From NCBI GenBank assembly GCA_009731375.1, contig BJOX01000052.1:1105675-1169674 (forward strand): a DNA stretch of 64,000 nt, read 5' to 3'. This stretch comes from Paulinella micropora (Eukaryota; Cercozoa; Imbricatea; Euglyphida). Positions 40,082 through 52,588 of the stretch are shown here, in pieces. The notes beneath the pieces are model-generated. The model saw only the letters and a list, made by a program, of their open reading frames with translations. It had not been told where the DNA came from and ran no database searches. Every line of letters starts with the position of its first letter. The first letter of the stretch is position 1. The translations under genes and the position numbers were made by a program.

Positions 40082-40557
40082 CGGGAGGAGAAGAGGGAGA
40101 AGGGGACAAAAACTGTTCTTTTTAATCCGACAGTCACGGTTATGCCTGCTGTTGTTGAACAGAATACGATCAGTCCCGTACCTCCTAGACNNNNNNNNNN
40201 NNNNNNNNNNNNNNNNNNNNNNNNNNNNNNNNNNNNNNNNNNNNNNNNNNNNNNNNNNNNNNNNNNNNNNNNNNNNNNNNNNNNNNNNNNNNNNNNNNNN
40301 NNNNNNNNNNNNNNNNNNNNNNNNNNNNNNNNNNNNNNNNNNNNNNNNNNNNNNNNNNNNNNNNNNNNNNNNNNNNNNNNNNNNNNNNNNNNNNNNNNNN
40401 NNNNNNNNNNNNNNNNNNNNNNNCGAAGAAGCAGCGGACCGTTCCCCCGCCAAAGGACGCAACCGTCTCTACGGTAGACAAGTGTACATCTAGTGTACCG
40501 GACTCTGTCAAGCGGACACTTGAGATACCGGAAGCCCCGGAGACTCAAGAAGTTAAG

Positions 40558-41330
40558 TTGGAGGAAAAGAGGGAAGAACGGAAGGAGGACAAGGAACTTG
40601 AGCTTAGACTCAAAACCCTAGAACAAAAAATTCATGTGCTAGCGGCTAGTATACATAGACCGGACGCGCTATGCTACACTGAACTCTTTTGTGAAACTTT
40701 ACAAACCACATTGAAAGTTGGTAATGATACGATGGCGAATATTAATATTGTCGGCCGGAAATTTTTAAACGGTCACCGGGCATGGGTAGACAAAAACACT
40801 TGAAAAACAAAGGGGACCCTAAAAGGGGTAGGCAGCCGTACAGAAATTACGGGCATCGTCACATTAATTTTTAAATTGACATCCGGTCGAGTATATCGTG
40901 CGGACCTCTATGTTGTCCCCGATTACCACGGTTCAATCCTGCTGTCGTATGACCAATTGGCTACGATGGGGGCTGTGATCGATTGCGCCGCACGGCGGGT
41001 AATTTATGGAGTGAAGAGAGGAGAGGAGGAGGATATTAATCCGATGACCGCTACTGACTCCTACGAGGCTTTTGAGCTGAGTCTAGCAACGGAGAGGACA
41101 AAGTTGGCCTTCGTACATGAGGTAACTGAAGCCTATGTGCACCCCTATGTCACAGTGCCGGACGAACTGTCCTGGACCGACAATTGGGAGACGGAGATGC
41201 AGGCGTATACGGTTACGATTCCAGCATGGGACAAAAAGTCTATTGATGACTTAGTCGTAGCGCGTAATGAGGAGATAATATGTGTTGCGAAACAGTGCCC
41301 GTCGTTGGCCAGATTCGCAGAAGGTGGCGG
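40558..41330 (+). pseudogene. Retropepsin-like protease (element 2)
   Basis: Frame with a single TGA at 40801. VGNDTMANINIVG aligns with the IGNDIMA motif of element 1 at the expected active-site place, and later DLYVVPDYHGSILLSYDQLATMG matches the retropepsin VVPxxxxxILLGxDxL strand. Identical order in both elements supports the call. The active-site motif reads D-T-M-A, not D-T-G-A. The frame changes near 41.33 kb into the RT frame. Confidence 0.5.
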
Positions 41331-43244
41331 TGCAGATATCATATTACTAATGGCTACTGTTACCACGCGAAGGTGTCAGATGAGAAGAGAGAGGCGTTCG
41401 TGCCAAGGAGGAAGGGGCGTATCCCCGATACTCCAGCGGATGACATTAAAACTTTTATCACGAACTTTTGGGGCGATGTGCCTACCTGGCCGCGCTCATT
41501 AACTGAAGTGAAAAAGTGTCTACGGACTCTATTTGAGAGTAACAAGCCGTATACTGTCATTCTGCCATACAATNNNNNNNNNNNNNNNNNNNNNNNNNNN
41601 NNNNNNNNNNNNNNNNNNNNNNNNNNNNNNNNNNNNNNNNNNNNNNNNNNNNNNNNNNNNNNNNNNNNNNNNNNNNNNNGGCTTATTGATCATCCTATAC
41701 CGGTGCCCTCCCGCAAGCAACAATTAGTGGTGGCTTGTCGACTCGGGTCTCGTGAGCAGAGCAGTGCTTACAAGCAGAAGCTCAGAGCCCAGGACAAGTT
41801 GAAATTAATACCTCAAGCCTTCACATGCTTTGATGGTTTTTACACCCGTAAGGCTCCGATACAATACGCGAACCTTATTGATATGCTTGTCGGAATTGGC
41901 CATGATGATGAGCCGGACACAGTCACGTATGAAAGAACGGGACTAGACGATTTGTCGGAGGAGGATATGAGTTTGGAGGAGGACTTAGCGCCCCTCAAGG
42001 AGCATAAGAAGATGTCGGAGGAAGATTTCCAAGCGGTGGCGCGGAAAATCCTAGAAGGAGTGGGCACGGAGAGAGAAAAAGATATTCTCAAAGCTAAGAT
42101 GGAGGTGTATAGAGAAATTTTTGACCCTCCTCGGGCAGGTGGTGTAAAGTCTGAGGGCTTCACTGTAGTCATTTACAAGATACCGGGTGCGGAGCCATCT
42201 CCGGCACCACGGAGGGCAAATTTGAGCATACATGAGGCGAAGATAGCGGAGGAGAATGTAAGGCAGTTGCTCAATGAGGACTTTATTGAGAGATCTACAT
42301 CTCCAATTGTCTCTCAACCGAAAATCGTCCCTAAGCCAGGAGGAGAATGGCGTTTGACGATCAATTATGCCCGTGTGAATAAGGTGCTAGAGGAAGAGAG
42401 AAATCCTCTGCCGACCTTAGAAGAGGGCAGAAGAGTGCTGCGGAATGCTAAATTCTATTCGGTCATCGACCTTAAGAACGGCTTCTGGCAGATACCACTG
42501 GACGAGAAATCCAGATGGCTGACTGCATTCGTTGTCGGTATGGAAATATACCAGTGGAAGGTGCTTCCGATGGGACTTAAACAGGCCCCGGGACTCTTTC
42601 AGAAGGCGATGCAGAAGATGCTGAGCGGTCAATATGACGACCAGTCGGCGGATGGTTTTATGAGAAGGAGAGGACAGAAGGCGGGAGAATATGCATTTTG
42701 CTACATCGATGACATCATCGTATACTCTAACACAATGGAGGAGCATATCGATCATTTGTCAGACGTCTTCAGGCGCATCGGCGCTTTTGGCCTGAAATGC
42801 AACTTAAAGAAATGTCAACTCGCCAAGACAAGTGTGACGTATTTGGGTTACGAGATTTCTCATAATAGAGTCTCGATATCGCGCGAAAAGAGAGAGGAGA
42901 TCGTGAGTAGACAGTTGCCAAGGAATCGCACGGAGTTACACTCTTTTCTTGCGATGGCACAGTACTACAGCCAGTTCATACCCGATTGGGGTGCAACTCG
43001 AGCTAAGTTGGAGAAGATGATTGATTTCGGAGACTTTGAGAAGTGGGATGAGGAGGCTTTGCAGGCGTTTAATACGCTCAAAGATCTCATTTATAAAGAT
43101 CCCAAGGACGGCGGATTAGTACTTATGATGCCCGACTTTACGAAGCCGTTCGTAGTCGACACAGATGCATCTAAGTTCGCGATCGGTGCGGTGCTGCAAC
43201 AAGAAGATGAGGAGAAAAAAGTTGCGCCCGATCATGTTTATTAG
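41331..43244 (+). pseudogene. Reverse transcriptase and start of RNase H (element 2)
   Basis: Seen: VPKPGGEWRLTINYARVNKV, YSVIDLKNGFWQIPL, YQWKVLPMGLKQAPGLFQ, FCYIDDIIVYSN, then RNase H start FVVDTDASKFAIGAVLQQ. The frame breaks at about 43.22 kb and RNase H continues in the next frame. A 106-N gap (41574-41679) lies in the pre-RT region. RT core itself is open and complete. Confidence 0.9.
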
Positions 43245-43530
43245 TAGAAAGCTGTGTGCGGCGGAGCGAAATTACTGCACGCGACAGAGGGAGGCGTTGG
43301 CAGTAGTATGGGCTCTCANNNNNNNNNNTCAGAGAATACCTACGGGGAGGACCTCTATTCACGGTTAGGACCGATCATCATAACCTTCTTTGGTTGATGA
43401 ATCATGAACAAACCAGCCGTTTGGCGCGGTGGCAAGCTTTCTTGTCATGTTTCAATTTCACGATGGTCTACTTACCGGGAAAGCGAAACGTAGTCGCTGA
43501 TAGCATTTTCCAGGCTAGAGTTTCAGTCAG
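43226..43530 (+). pseudogene. RNase H, continued in shifted frame (element 2)
   Basis: Reads MFISRKLCAAERNYCTRQREALAVVWAL (compare element 1 SRRMTRAEQQYCTRQRDALAIVWGF), a 10-N gap, then TVRTDHHNLLWLMNH-type sequence and SRLARWQAFLSCFNFTMVYLPGKRN. The second half corresponds to the RNase H/connection block of element 1 (SDHSNLQWLMSQDHTGRLARWQ). Confidence 0.8.
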
Positions 43531-43532
43531 AG

Positions 43533-45734
43533 GTGTCGGCTCTCGTATCATCAGTGGAGATGATAAATCTGTCCACGGACAAGGTGTACGAGGTAAGCCA
43601 CATAGAGACGATGCAGATGGCAAGAGGCGTTCGTTATGACCGCACGGGTCTACGATATAGTCCTCAAGGCCCGGATCATGGCATATGCTGTGAGGCACAT
43701 GTTCTCGAAGACGCTGAGTGGTCTTATGAGGCATATGAGAACGCGAAGGCGAATATAAAAGAGGAGGAGGAGACGACTGAGGTCTGTACTGAACCACCAC
43801 AGGAAAATCGAAGCGAGCTTGATGAAGACCCAGAAAGGGTAGGAGTAAGGTTGGAGGACGGTACTGTCCATATCGCCTCGCCTACCGCATGGAGGCAACA
43901 ACAGGCGACGGATCCGGAGTTCAAGGAGCTCATAACGTTATACAAGAGCCCTAATGAGCTTAAAAAGACTCCGCAGATCAAAGATCAGATGAAGGAGATG
44001 GCGTGGAGAGATGGGCTATTGTGGTACAAGGGCCAGCACGGCAAATTTGCGTCACAGCCGGATAAATGGACTCTCTGGGTACCAGAGAAGTTGAGGCGCT
44101 TTATATATGTCGCTGCCCATAACTGCCCCTTGCTGGCACATCCGGGTCGACAAAGAACCCATTGGTTCATAGCGAGGCGATTTTGGTGGAAGGGGATGAA
44201 GGAGGAGATAGACAGAGAAGTGGACGCATGCATCCCATGCAAGACCACAAAGACACCGCTGAAGGCGAATTTTGGCCTGATCGGTACATTCCCTTTACAC
44301 GCCGGGATGTTTGAATTCTTACACATCGATCATGTGGGACCTTTCCCCGAATCGGCCGAAGGGTACAGATACCTTCCTGCCATTGATCGAGCCACCAATT
44401 ATGTGTGGGTTGTTCCTGTTAAGGACGTTACAGGCAAGACAACTGCGGAGGCTCTGATCGACAGGATCGTCTCGCAGATCGGAGTGCCTAGAAAGATATG
44501 TTCTGATCGAGGTTCTGACTTTAATAATGAAGTCATCGACAGACTATCTAAGTACTACGGGATGAAATGGCAATATGTTACTGCCTATANNNNNNNNNNN
44601 NNNNNNNNNNNNNNNNNNNNNNNNNNNNNNNNNNNNNNNNNNNNNNNNNNNNNNNNNNNNNNNNNNNNNNNNNNNNNNNNNNNNNNNNNNNNNNNNNNNN
44701 NNNNNNNNNNNNNNNNNNNNNNNNNNNNNNNNNNNNNNNNNNNNNNNNNNNNNNNNNNNNNNNNNNNNNNNNNNNNNNNNNNNNNNNNNNNNNNNNNNNN
44801 NNNNNNNNNNNNNNNNNNNNNNNNNNNNNNNNNNNNNNNNNNNNNNNNNNNNNNNNNNNNNNNNNNNNNNNNNNNNNNNNNNNNNNNNNNNNNNNNNNNN
44901 NNNNNNNNNNNNNNNNNNNNNNNNNNNNNNNNNNNNNNNNNNNNNNNNNNNNNNNNNNNNNNNNNNNNNNNNNNNNNNNNNNNNNNNNNNNNNNNNNNNN
45001 NNNNNNNNNNNNNNNNNNNNNNNNNNNNNNNNNNNNNNNNNNNNNNNNNNNNNNNNNNNNNNNNNNNNNNNNNNNNNNNNNNNNNNNNNNNNNNNNNNNN
45101 NNNNNNNNNNNNNNNNNNNNNNNNNNNNNNNNNNNNNNNNNNNNNNNNNNNNNNNNNNNNNNNNNNNNNNNNNNNNNNNNNNNNNNNNNNNNNNNNNNNN
45201 NNNNNNNNNNNNNNNNNNNNNNNNNNNNNNNNNNNNNNNNNNNNNNNNNNNNNNNNNNNNNNNNNNNNNNNNNNNNNNNNNNNNNNNNNNNNNNNNNNNN
45301 NNNNNNNNNNNNNNNNNNNNNNNNNNNNNNTGATGCGACCGGCAGAACCTCATGTTGCCGATGACACTCTCTCATATCTTTATCTCATGCGAGCTGTGGC
45401 AGTCCCGCAGACTACGCGGGCAGCACGGACATCGAAGAGATCATTAGCAGCAAAAACAATACAACCGGTACTCCATTTCTGGAGAAGCATGGACCCTGTT
45501 GAGGATCCAAAAGCTAGACAATATTTACCGGTATACAAAGACGCAAAAGATCTCGAGACTTGGGATGGTACTATTACCCCTCGAGATAAGACCACACTGC
45601 GTGGAGTATTCAGTCACTGCCTAGAGGAGTGCTGGACATCCCTTTTGACTTATCATTGGGCGCCATCCCGAACGGAATTTGGGACAGACAACGCACATGT
45701 ACACACAAAGATAAACGACACAAGATGCACATAA
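43533..45734 (+). pseudogene. Integrase (element 2), core interrupted by 741-N gap
   Basis: Spacer, then zinc finger HNCPLLAHPGRQ...CIPC (H2C2), first Asp in HIDHVGPFPE and second in SDRGSDF; the Glu falls in the gap 44590-45330. After the gap a C-terminal region continues (MRPAEPHVADD...) to 45734, with another frame to 45964. The length of the original frame cannot be judged. Role as in element 1. Confidence 0.85.
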
Positions 45735-45964
45735 CTGCAACAGGTATAACCGCTAGCACGGTTGATAGCTTACTGATCTGTGCACAAAATGGACCAGCAC
45801 AACCAAATAAATCTAGCACAGACGTGCACCAAGTACTTTGTTGCTTATATCAGCTCGCAAAAAAGAGACAGCAAGTCAGTCTTGAGGAGTCGAAGTTTGA
45901 CTTGACTTTTGTTGGCGGCCCGCCACCTGGCAAAGAAGTTCGCGCAAGGCGACGAAGGCAGTAA

Positions 45965-47455
45965 GTGACAATTTTCTTTTATCACGCGTCGGACATTGAG
46001 CGACCGCATGTGGATTAATTTCATATTACCCATGCCAGATCATGTCTTATTGAAATAATTTTTTACCATTGTTGTTACTTGGCATTTCTATCGCAACATA
46101 TGAGTGCGAAGGTCAATCGGCAAATTGATACGACACCGTATAAGGGGATCGCTGGTGAGTTTAGCGATGGTGTTCCTGGTACGACCCTGCAACAAGTACT
46201 CAGGGTGATGTTCTCAAAAATGTTCTCCTAGTAGACATATTAAATATTTTTCTTTGGATATACTCAAAATCGTCATACCAGTGCACGGTCCGTCTCTACT
46301 TGTGTCGGCATATCGCATGGTCGGGCTCACTCACCCCGGCTTTGGATATAGTTATTAGGACTGGCCCCCTAGTACTATATTAAGATAACCGATTGTATAC
46401 AAGGGTATGTTATTAGAAGACAATGTATTTACTGATCGGAAGTGTTTTTGAAGGAGGAGAAAAATTATAATGCTGCTCTTATTTTTTAATAGTAATACTA
46501 TCGTTCTTGACATACTGCCTCAGAATTAAGTTACGGGGGGGACAACGAGTGGGGAAGGAGGAGTTTTTTATTTACAAAGACGAGGCTAGAGATTTATCGT
46601 TGATTCGTGCCTGGCGTATGCGTTTTATATATCCAATGCACTGTCTATCAGTGTGTTAATGCACTTAGTTGCAACACCCCGTAGCGTTGGTGCAGAAAAG
46701 AAATCAGCAATTATATGACGAAGATATTGCATATTTCCGTCATAAAAATGGGAAGGGGTACTGTAGGCATCACCCCCCGGATAGCCGGTAAAAAGTACTT
46801 TTTTTGTGTCAGGTGCACCTAGTTTCTTCCCATTATTTCAATATCGTTTAGCCGGATTTGACATAATGCCATTTTAACTTTGGTCTGTTGCCGCTTTCTT
46901 TTGTGCGGTTTCCTTTAGCTAATATAACGAGACATCATTCTCCTTTGGGGATTTGTGTTTGGTTGTATTACCGACTTTTTAACGAGCTATCTTCGGGGAT
47001 TATAACAAGGTTAGCCTTGAATCAGTTGTGTTCAGTTTTTATATATTATTAAATTCCTTTTTTCCTTTAAGCCAGTAAGGGTAAGACATCCGGTCTTAAT
47101 ACAGAAATATATTATCGTTAGGCCGGACCACGGGAATAGGCTGGTGCCAGTTTGCCTTGGTTGTTTTTTGCTCCCGGCACTAGTCTCCCACATTTTCCAC
47201 CATGCATCTTGGATCCTTATTTATATAGCAGAGAATTGGGTTACTAGCGGAGTGGCTTGGATTGTTTAGTAAAAGGATAGGCATCATTAAATATATTCTT
47301 TTCAACCTGAACCGGAAAAAGTAATATTATCGTTACCCAATTAAGAGGGTTATTATTATTAACTGCCTCTTATTGCGTCTGGATTGACACAGGGGTATAT
47401 TAAACTGAGTAGCACATATTTACCTATCTGCGTCTACAGTAGTTCTGGGCTTTGC
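45965..47455. other. Intergenic, nothing recognised
   Basis: About 1.5 kb without a supportable gene, RNA or repeat. It may hold the degenerate 3' LTR/untranslated region of element 2. Confidence 0.4.
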
Positions 47456-48072
47456 TTTTATGCATAAAAGGGACACATTGGCATTTGCAAATGTGGTGCT
47501 TTTATGCATAAAAGCTCCACATTCGACATTTCTCATGTGACCCTTTTATGCATGAAAGCTCTACAGCGTTTCAAGCTGCTTTACTTGCAAAGGTGAGGTT
47601 GACCTCCAGCTTGGAGGTGTCGTGCACTGTGAGATGGACAATCATCTTCTTCACGAACCATCCGCTGCGTCATCTTCATCCGGTGTTGCATCGAACAAAC
47701 CGCCCTGCTCGGTCGGTTGCTACGACGAGACACTCGATGGCTGTCCCATATGCATCAAAGATGGTTACCACACCGAATGTTTTTTTTGCAACGAAACATA
47801 CCACATGAATTAGCACACTTTTCAAAAGATTGCAGCTGCATCGCAGGTCAAGAAGTAAGTGGTGAAAATCTCTGTGTTTTTCAACACTTAACGCTTTTAT
47901 GCATAAAGTGATTACCGTTGATTTTGATTAAATGATCATTTCGTACATTTTGTTTAGTTGTTTTTTTGTTACAAAACCTGCTTCCGGAGCATTTACGGTC
48001 CAGAAGATTGTGTACTAATCCAGTTCAAAGTTCTTTTTTTGCTTTTCTCAAGGTGTGTTTTTATGCATAAAT
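47456..48072. repeat. Five TTTATGCATAAA palindromes
   Basis: TTTTATGCATAAAA at 47456 and 47500, TTTTATGCATGAAA at 47544, TTTTATGCATAAA at 47895, TTTTTATGCATAAAT at 48058. The first three are 44 bp apart each. Perfect 12-14 bp palindromes; probable protein-binding sites or a small family of palindromic elements. Confidence 0.75.
47634..47813 (+). CDS. Cys/His-rich small ORF
   Basis: About 59 residues from ATG 47634, ending in CSVGCYDETLDGCPICIKDG then CFFCNETYH. Four C-x2/3-C pairs and a terminal His suggest zinc binding, but the spacing matches no finger type that I recognise. It could be an exon of a split gene (a GTAAGT follows at about 47852). Low support. Confidence 0.25.
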   Translation: MDNHLLHEPSAASSSSGVASNKPPCSVGCYDETLDGCPICIKDGYHTECFFCNETYHMN

Positions 48073-48235
48073 CTTTTCCTGGATTTTCCATGTTTAAATT
48101 TCAGGTTTCCATTTGTCCAAACCTGTTCTGGGCTGTTGTGATTCCTAACAGGTTTGTTCTTGCTTTCTTGCTACATTTTCCATATGAGTTTACCTAGTGA
48201 CGGACCAGAAAATCGCCATACAATGGCGCGACCAA

Positions 48236-48325
48236 GTGTATGTATGTATGTAAATATGTATGTATGTATGTATGTATGTATTTATGTATATATGTTAGTA
48301 TAGATATATAGATAGAAAGATAGGC

Positions 48326-48363
<38 letters not shown>

Positions 48364-48392
48364 GTAGGTAGGTAGGTAGGTAGGTAGATAGG

Positions 48393-48428
<36 letters not shown>

Positions 48429-48457
48429 GGAAGGAAGGTAGAGAGAGAGAGAGCTAG

Positions 48458-48490
<33 letters not shown>

Positions 48491-48660
48491 TAGACAGATA
48501 GGTATATAGTTAGATAGGTAGGTAGGTAGGTTGTATAGATAGAAGGTAGGTAGGTAGGTAGGTAGGTTGGTAGGTAGGTTGGTATGTAGGTTGGTAGGTT
48601 GCGCAACAGATATATAGATGGATAGATAGATAGATAGATAGACAGATAGACAGATAGATG
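48236..48660. repeat. (TATG)n/(GATA)n/(GTAG)n microsatellite
   Basis: Tetranucleotide array with changing unit. Its long [12 protein letters not shown] ORF is a translation artefact. A related array follows at 49191. Confidence 0.95.
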
Positions 48661-49190
48661 AAATATCGACTAATGTCAGAAAAAAGGAGCTTCTGATTTC
48701 GTCAACCAGGAAGTCTGTGGGTAAAGTATTAACCCGATGCCCAGCTAAGCCGTGATGTTTGCACGGAAGGGACTGATACAGGCAATACCAAAGCTCCCTA
48801 GTACCAGGCGGGGCCAGGGCTCGTTCCATAAAGCGCCCCTTGCAGAACGAGCTCCCACCTCCATTACAGAGGGCCCAGTAAGCAGATGGAGTTTCGAGAC
48901 TGTTCGACAGTCTAGTATAAACCGACAGAGCACTGTGGGTTTTATTCCGGGCTCAACAAGCGAGAAAGGGCACCCTGAGGGAACAGGATTGTGCTTCCCG
49001 TCGCTATTTCGGCATATGACTTATAGGCGTATGGCTAGGCACACATAAGGCACCCCACCACGGGCCCAGCACACCCACACCATCCCCTAATTCTCTGTCT
49101 GTCGACAGATGGCACCCATTTCAAAAACTCAAGCCCAAGAGAGGGTTAGTTCAGTCAGTGACACCTCAAGTGGCCTTGGTTCATTCCGTA
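48661..49190. other. Unique spacer, nothing recognised
   Basis: 530 bp between two GATA arrays. No convincing gene; possible unrecognised interspersed repeat. Confidence 0.35.
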
Positions 49191-49200
49191 GAGTAAGTAG

Positions 49201-49231
<31 letters not shown>

Positions 49232-49291
49232 GATAGATAGATAGATGGATGGATAGATGGATAGATGGATAGATAGATAGATAGATAGATC

Positions 49292-49362
<71 letters not shown>

Positions 49363-49560
49363 GTAGGTAGGTAGGTAGGTAGGTAGGTAGGCTGTATAGA
49401 TAGATATCGATAGGTAGGTAGGTAGGTAGGTAGGTTGGTAGGTAGGTTGGTAGGTTGGTAGCAGCCGGAGGAGCGAGGGGGGGGGGGGGGGGGGGGGGGG
49501 GGGNNNNNNNNNNNNNNNNNNNNNNNNNNNNNNNNNNNNNNNNNNGGGGGACCTTTCTTC
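49191..49560. repeat. (GATA)n / (GTAG)n array with G-tract
   Basis: GATA units followed by GTAG units, then a long poly-G run adjoining a 42-N gap (49504-49545). Simple repeat; the G-tract probably caused the assembly gap. Confidence 0.95.
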
Positions 49561-50146
49561 CTGTTACAGACATGGAGTCTGAAGAACAGGTATAATCCTT
49601 TTCCCTAGCTTGGCTTGGAGTCAAAACCTGTCACCCTTCCAATCCCTCGCGTTTTCAGATTAGCTTTAGGTTGGCACCAATTTGCGTATATTTCTGAAAA
49701 ACACCGGCCCGGTGGCGGTTGATGTGGTGAACCTATCCGTTGCAACGACGCAACCACTTTTCACCAAAACACAAATTGGCCAAGAGTGTGGCTAGACAGT
49801 TGCACCTTGATGTTGCTTCATTCCTCTTAAACAAACATGCCTTTGCACTTATCTACTGCTTCTGATGCATGATTTTGTTTCGATTCTTTTTGTCGTTTTT
49901 TCCCAGTGTTTTTTCTCTTTTTTTTTCCCCCCCTTGACAGAAATGAAAAGGCGGCGGCATACTTGGCAAGTACGCCAAGCAATCGACGACATTTTGAAGC
50001 CAAGGTGAAATCTATTTTTGCTGTTTGTTGCTGTCACTGTCTTCTTGCAGTTTCACTGTGTGTGCCACTTCTTTCTGTGTCTTTAGGCCCGGTTGGCACT
50101 TGGCTTGGTGCAGCCCACTCCTACTTTGGCAAGTTTGGCGGCATCA

Positions 50147-51301
50147 TCATGAATGCATACATACATACATACATACCTACATACATACATACCTACATAC
50201 ATTTATTACATACATACATACCTACATGCATACATGCATACATACATGCATACATACATACATACATATGTATGTACACACATACATACATACATACACA
50301 CACACAGATACACACATACATACATATACATACACACATATGTACATATATACATACATACATACATACACACATACATACATACATGCATACATCATTG
50401 CATGCATACATGCATACATATATACATACATACATACATACATACATATATGCATGCATGCATGCCTGCATGCATGCAGCATGCATGCATACATACATAC
50501 ATACATACCTACATACATACCTACATACATACATGCATACATACATGCATACATACATACATACATGCATACATACATATATACATACATAGATACATAG
50601 ATACATAAATACATACATACATACACACACACATACATACATACATACATACATACATGCATACATCATTGCATGCATACATATATACATACATACATAC
50701 ATACATGCATGCATGCATGCATACATACATACATACATACATACCTACATACCTACATACATACATGCATACATACATATGTACATACATACATACATAC
50801 GTACATACATACATACATACATACATACATACATACACACACATACACACACACATACACACATTCATATATATACATAAATACATATGTACATACATAC
50901 ATACATACATACACACACATACATACATACATGCATACATCATTGCATGCATACATGCATACATACATACATACATACATATATACATACATACATACAT
51001 GCATGCATGCATCCATGCATGCATACATACATACATACATAACATACATGCATGCATGCATTTATGCATGCATACATGCATAAGTACATACATACATGCA
51101 TACATACATACACATACATACATACATACATGCATGCATGAGTACTTGCATGCATGCCTGCATGCATGCATACATACATACATACATATTTATACATACT
51201 AGACATACATACATACATACATACATACGTATGTACACAAATACATACATACATAAATACATAAATACATACATATGTACATAAATACATACATACATAC
51301 G
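50147..51301. repeat. 1.15-kb (ATAC)n / (ATGC)n tetranucleotide array
   Basis: Dominated by ACAT/TACA units with blocks of GCAT (ATGCATGC), AC-dinucleotide runs and TATA inserts. All ORFs in both strands (HTYIHTYI, MYVCMYVC) are repeat translations. Higher-order reuse of the same block mix is visible, e.g. TACATCATTGCATGCATACA at about 50391, 50661 and 50938. Confidence 0.95.
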
Positions 51302-51339
51302 AAGGGGCAGGCCTAGACAAACGCCCACGAAGACGTCGT

Positions 51340-52400
51340 TAACTATTAAAGTTATGATTTACCTTTATGTTCAAATTTTCAAATTTAAATTTAAATTGAA
51401 ATTTAAATGATTTAATAAATAAATATATAAATAAATATTTTGAAACTCAAGTAGTCAGTGAGTATGTACAACGAATACAAGTGAGTGGCAAGTATTCAGT
51501 GAGTGTCACCGTGACTGTCAGGCCGCTAGTGTAAACGGGTGACAGGGTCACTCAACTTGAAGTCTAAGCTTCCGCACCGCCGGGTTTTATGCTTCAAAAT
51601 CATTATAAATATGCGGAGGCTGAAAAAGCTAGTATTAATATTATTTCATGCATACTTCAAGTAGTCAGTGAGTAGTATGATGTATACTTGAACGAATACA
51701 AGTGAGTGGCAAGTCTGAGCCGGTGTGCGGGCACAACTAGTCACTGTTTTATTAATTAATGATATCAGTGCTAGCGTAAAAATAGAAGTATGCATGGAAT
51801 TATATTAATACCAGCTTGTTTAGCATATTTATAATGTTTTTGAAGCATAAAACCGGTGGGGAAGCTTAGTTAGAGTTCAAGTTGTGACACTGTTCAAGCC
51901 ACTGTGACACTCAGAATACTTGCCACTCACTTGTATTAGTTATACAAACTCACTGAGTACTTGAAGTATGCATGGAATTATATTAATAGCAGTTTGTTTA
52001 GCATATTTATAATGTTTTTGAAGCATAAAACCAGTGCGTAAGCTTAGATTTCAGAGTCAGTGACCCTGTTTTACACTAATCACTCAGCAGCAGGCTGTGA
52101 CACTCAGAACTCAAGTTATGATACTTGCCACTCACTTGTATTCGTTATACATACTCACGTAGTACTTGAAGTATGCATGAAATTATATTAATAAGAGTTT
52201 TTTCAGCATATTTACATTGATTTTGAACTTGAAGCCATGCACACAGTCATGAAGTAATCACTAAACTACTTACCACTTTGTGACTTAATGTACCACTTGA
52301 AATTTCCAAGTTGAATTTGAATTTAAATCTGAAAATTCAATGTAATTCAAAAGAATATTATTAAATCATAATATTTATTAAATAAAACATAAGTTTCTAT
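51340..52400. repeat. About 1-kb inverted and tandem repeat element
   Basis: The ends are AT-rich and mutually inverted (AAATTTAAATT-type tracts near 51.38 and 52.32 kb). Inside, the unit TATGCATGGAATTATATTAATA...GAAGCATAAAACC recurs forward at about 51.79, 51.97 and 52.17 kb and inverted at about 51.58-51.67 kb. The strings ACTTGCCACTCACTTGTATT and TACTTGAAGTATGCATG (and their complements) mark each unit. Likely a non-autonomous palindromic (MITE-like or satellite-like) element. Confidence 0.7.
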
Positions 52401-52588
52401 GAAATTTAGAAGAAAAACCAAACAACACCAACAAAAAACCAAAAAGTTACCAAAAATCAGCTAAACAGTAAAAAAACTGTTGTAACGGCTAGCAATTCAA
52501 ATTTTTTTTAATTTTTTTCATAACTTATCAAAACAAGTATGGTACTTTGATTTTACAAAGTATCAACATGTTCTGAAACTTTTTGCTC

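Larger units (their letters stand above)
38019..45964 (+). mobile_element. Decayed Ty3/gypsy-type retroelement 2
   Basis: Order on the plus strand: gag (with CCCH-type finger), retropepsin-like protease, RT, RNase H, integrase (gypsy order). Gaps at 40191-40423, 41574-41679, 43319-43328 and 44590-45330 remove parts. Nonsense codons break gag and protease. The left end abuts the truncated PLV protease, so either element inserted into or recombined with the other. No LTR pair recognised in 37.9-38.1 versus 45.9-47.5 kb. Confidence 0.85.

Noticed and set aside
44544-45375. Several long ORFs around 44.5-45.4 kb
   Set aside because: They consist almost entirely of an N gap.
48236-49500. CRISPR-like array
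   Set aside because: No spacers; simple tetranucleotide repeats in eukaryotic DNA.
50147-51301. Long His/Tyr and Cys/Tyr/Met ORFs
   Set aside because: Translation of tetranucleotide repeats in several frames and both strands.
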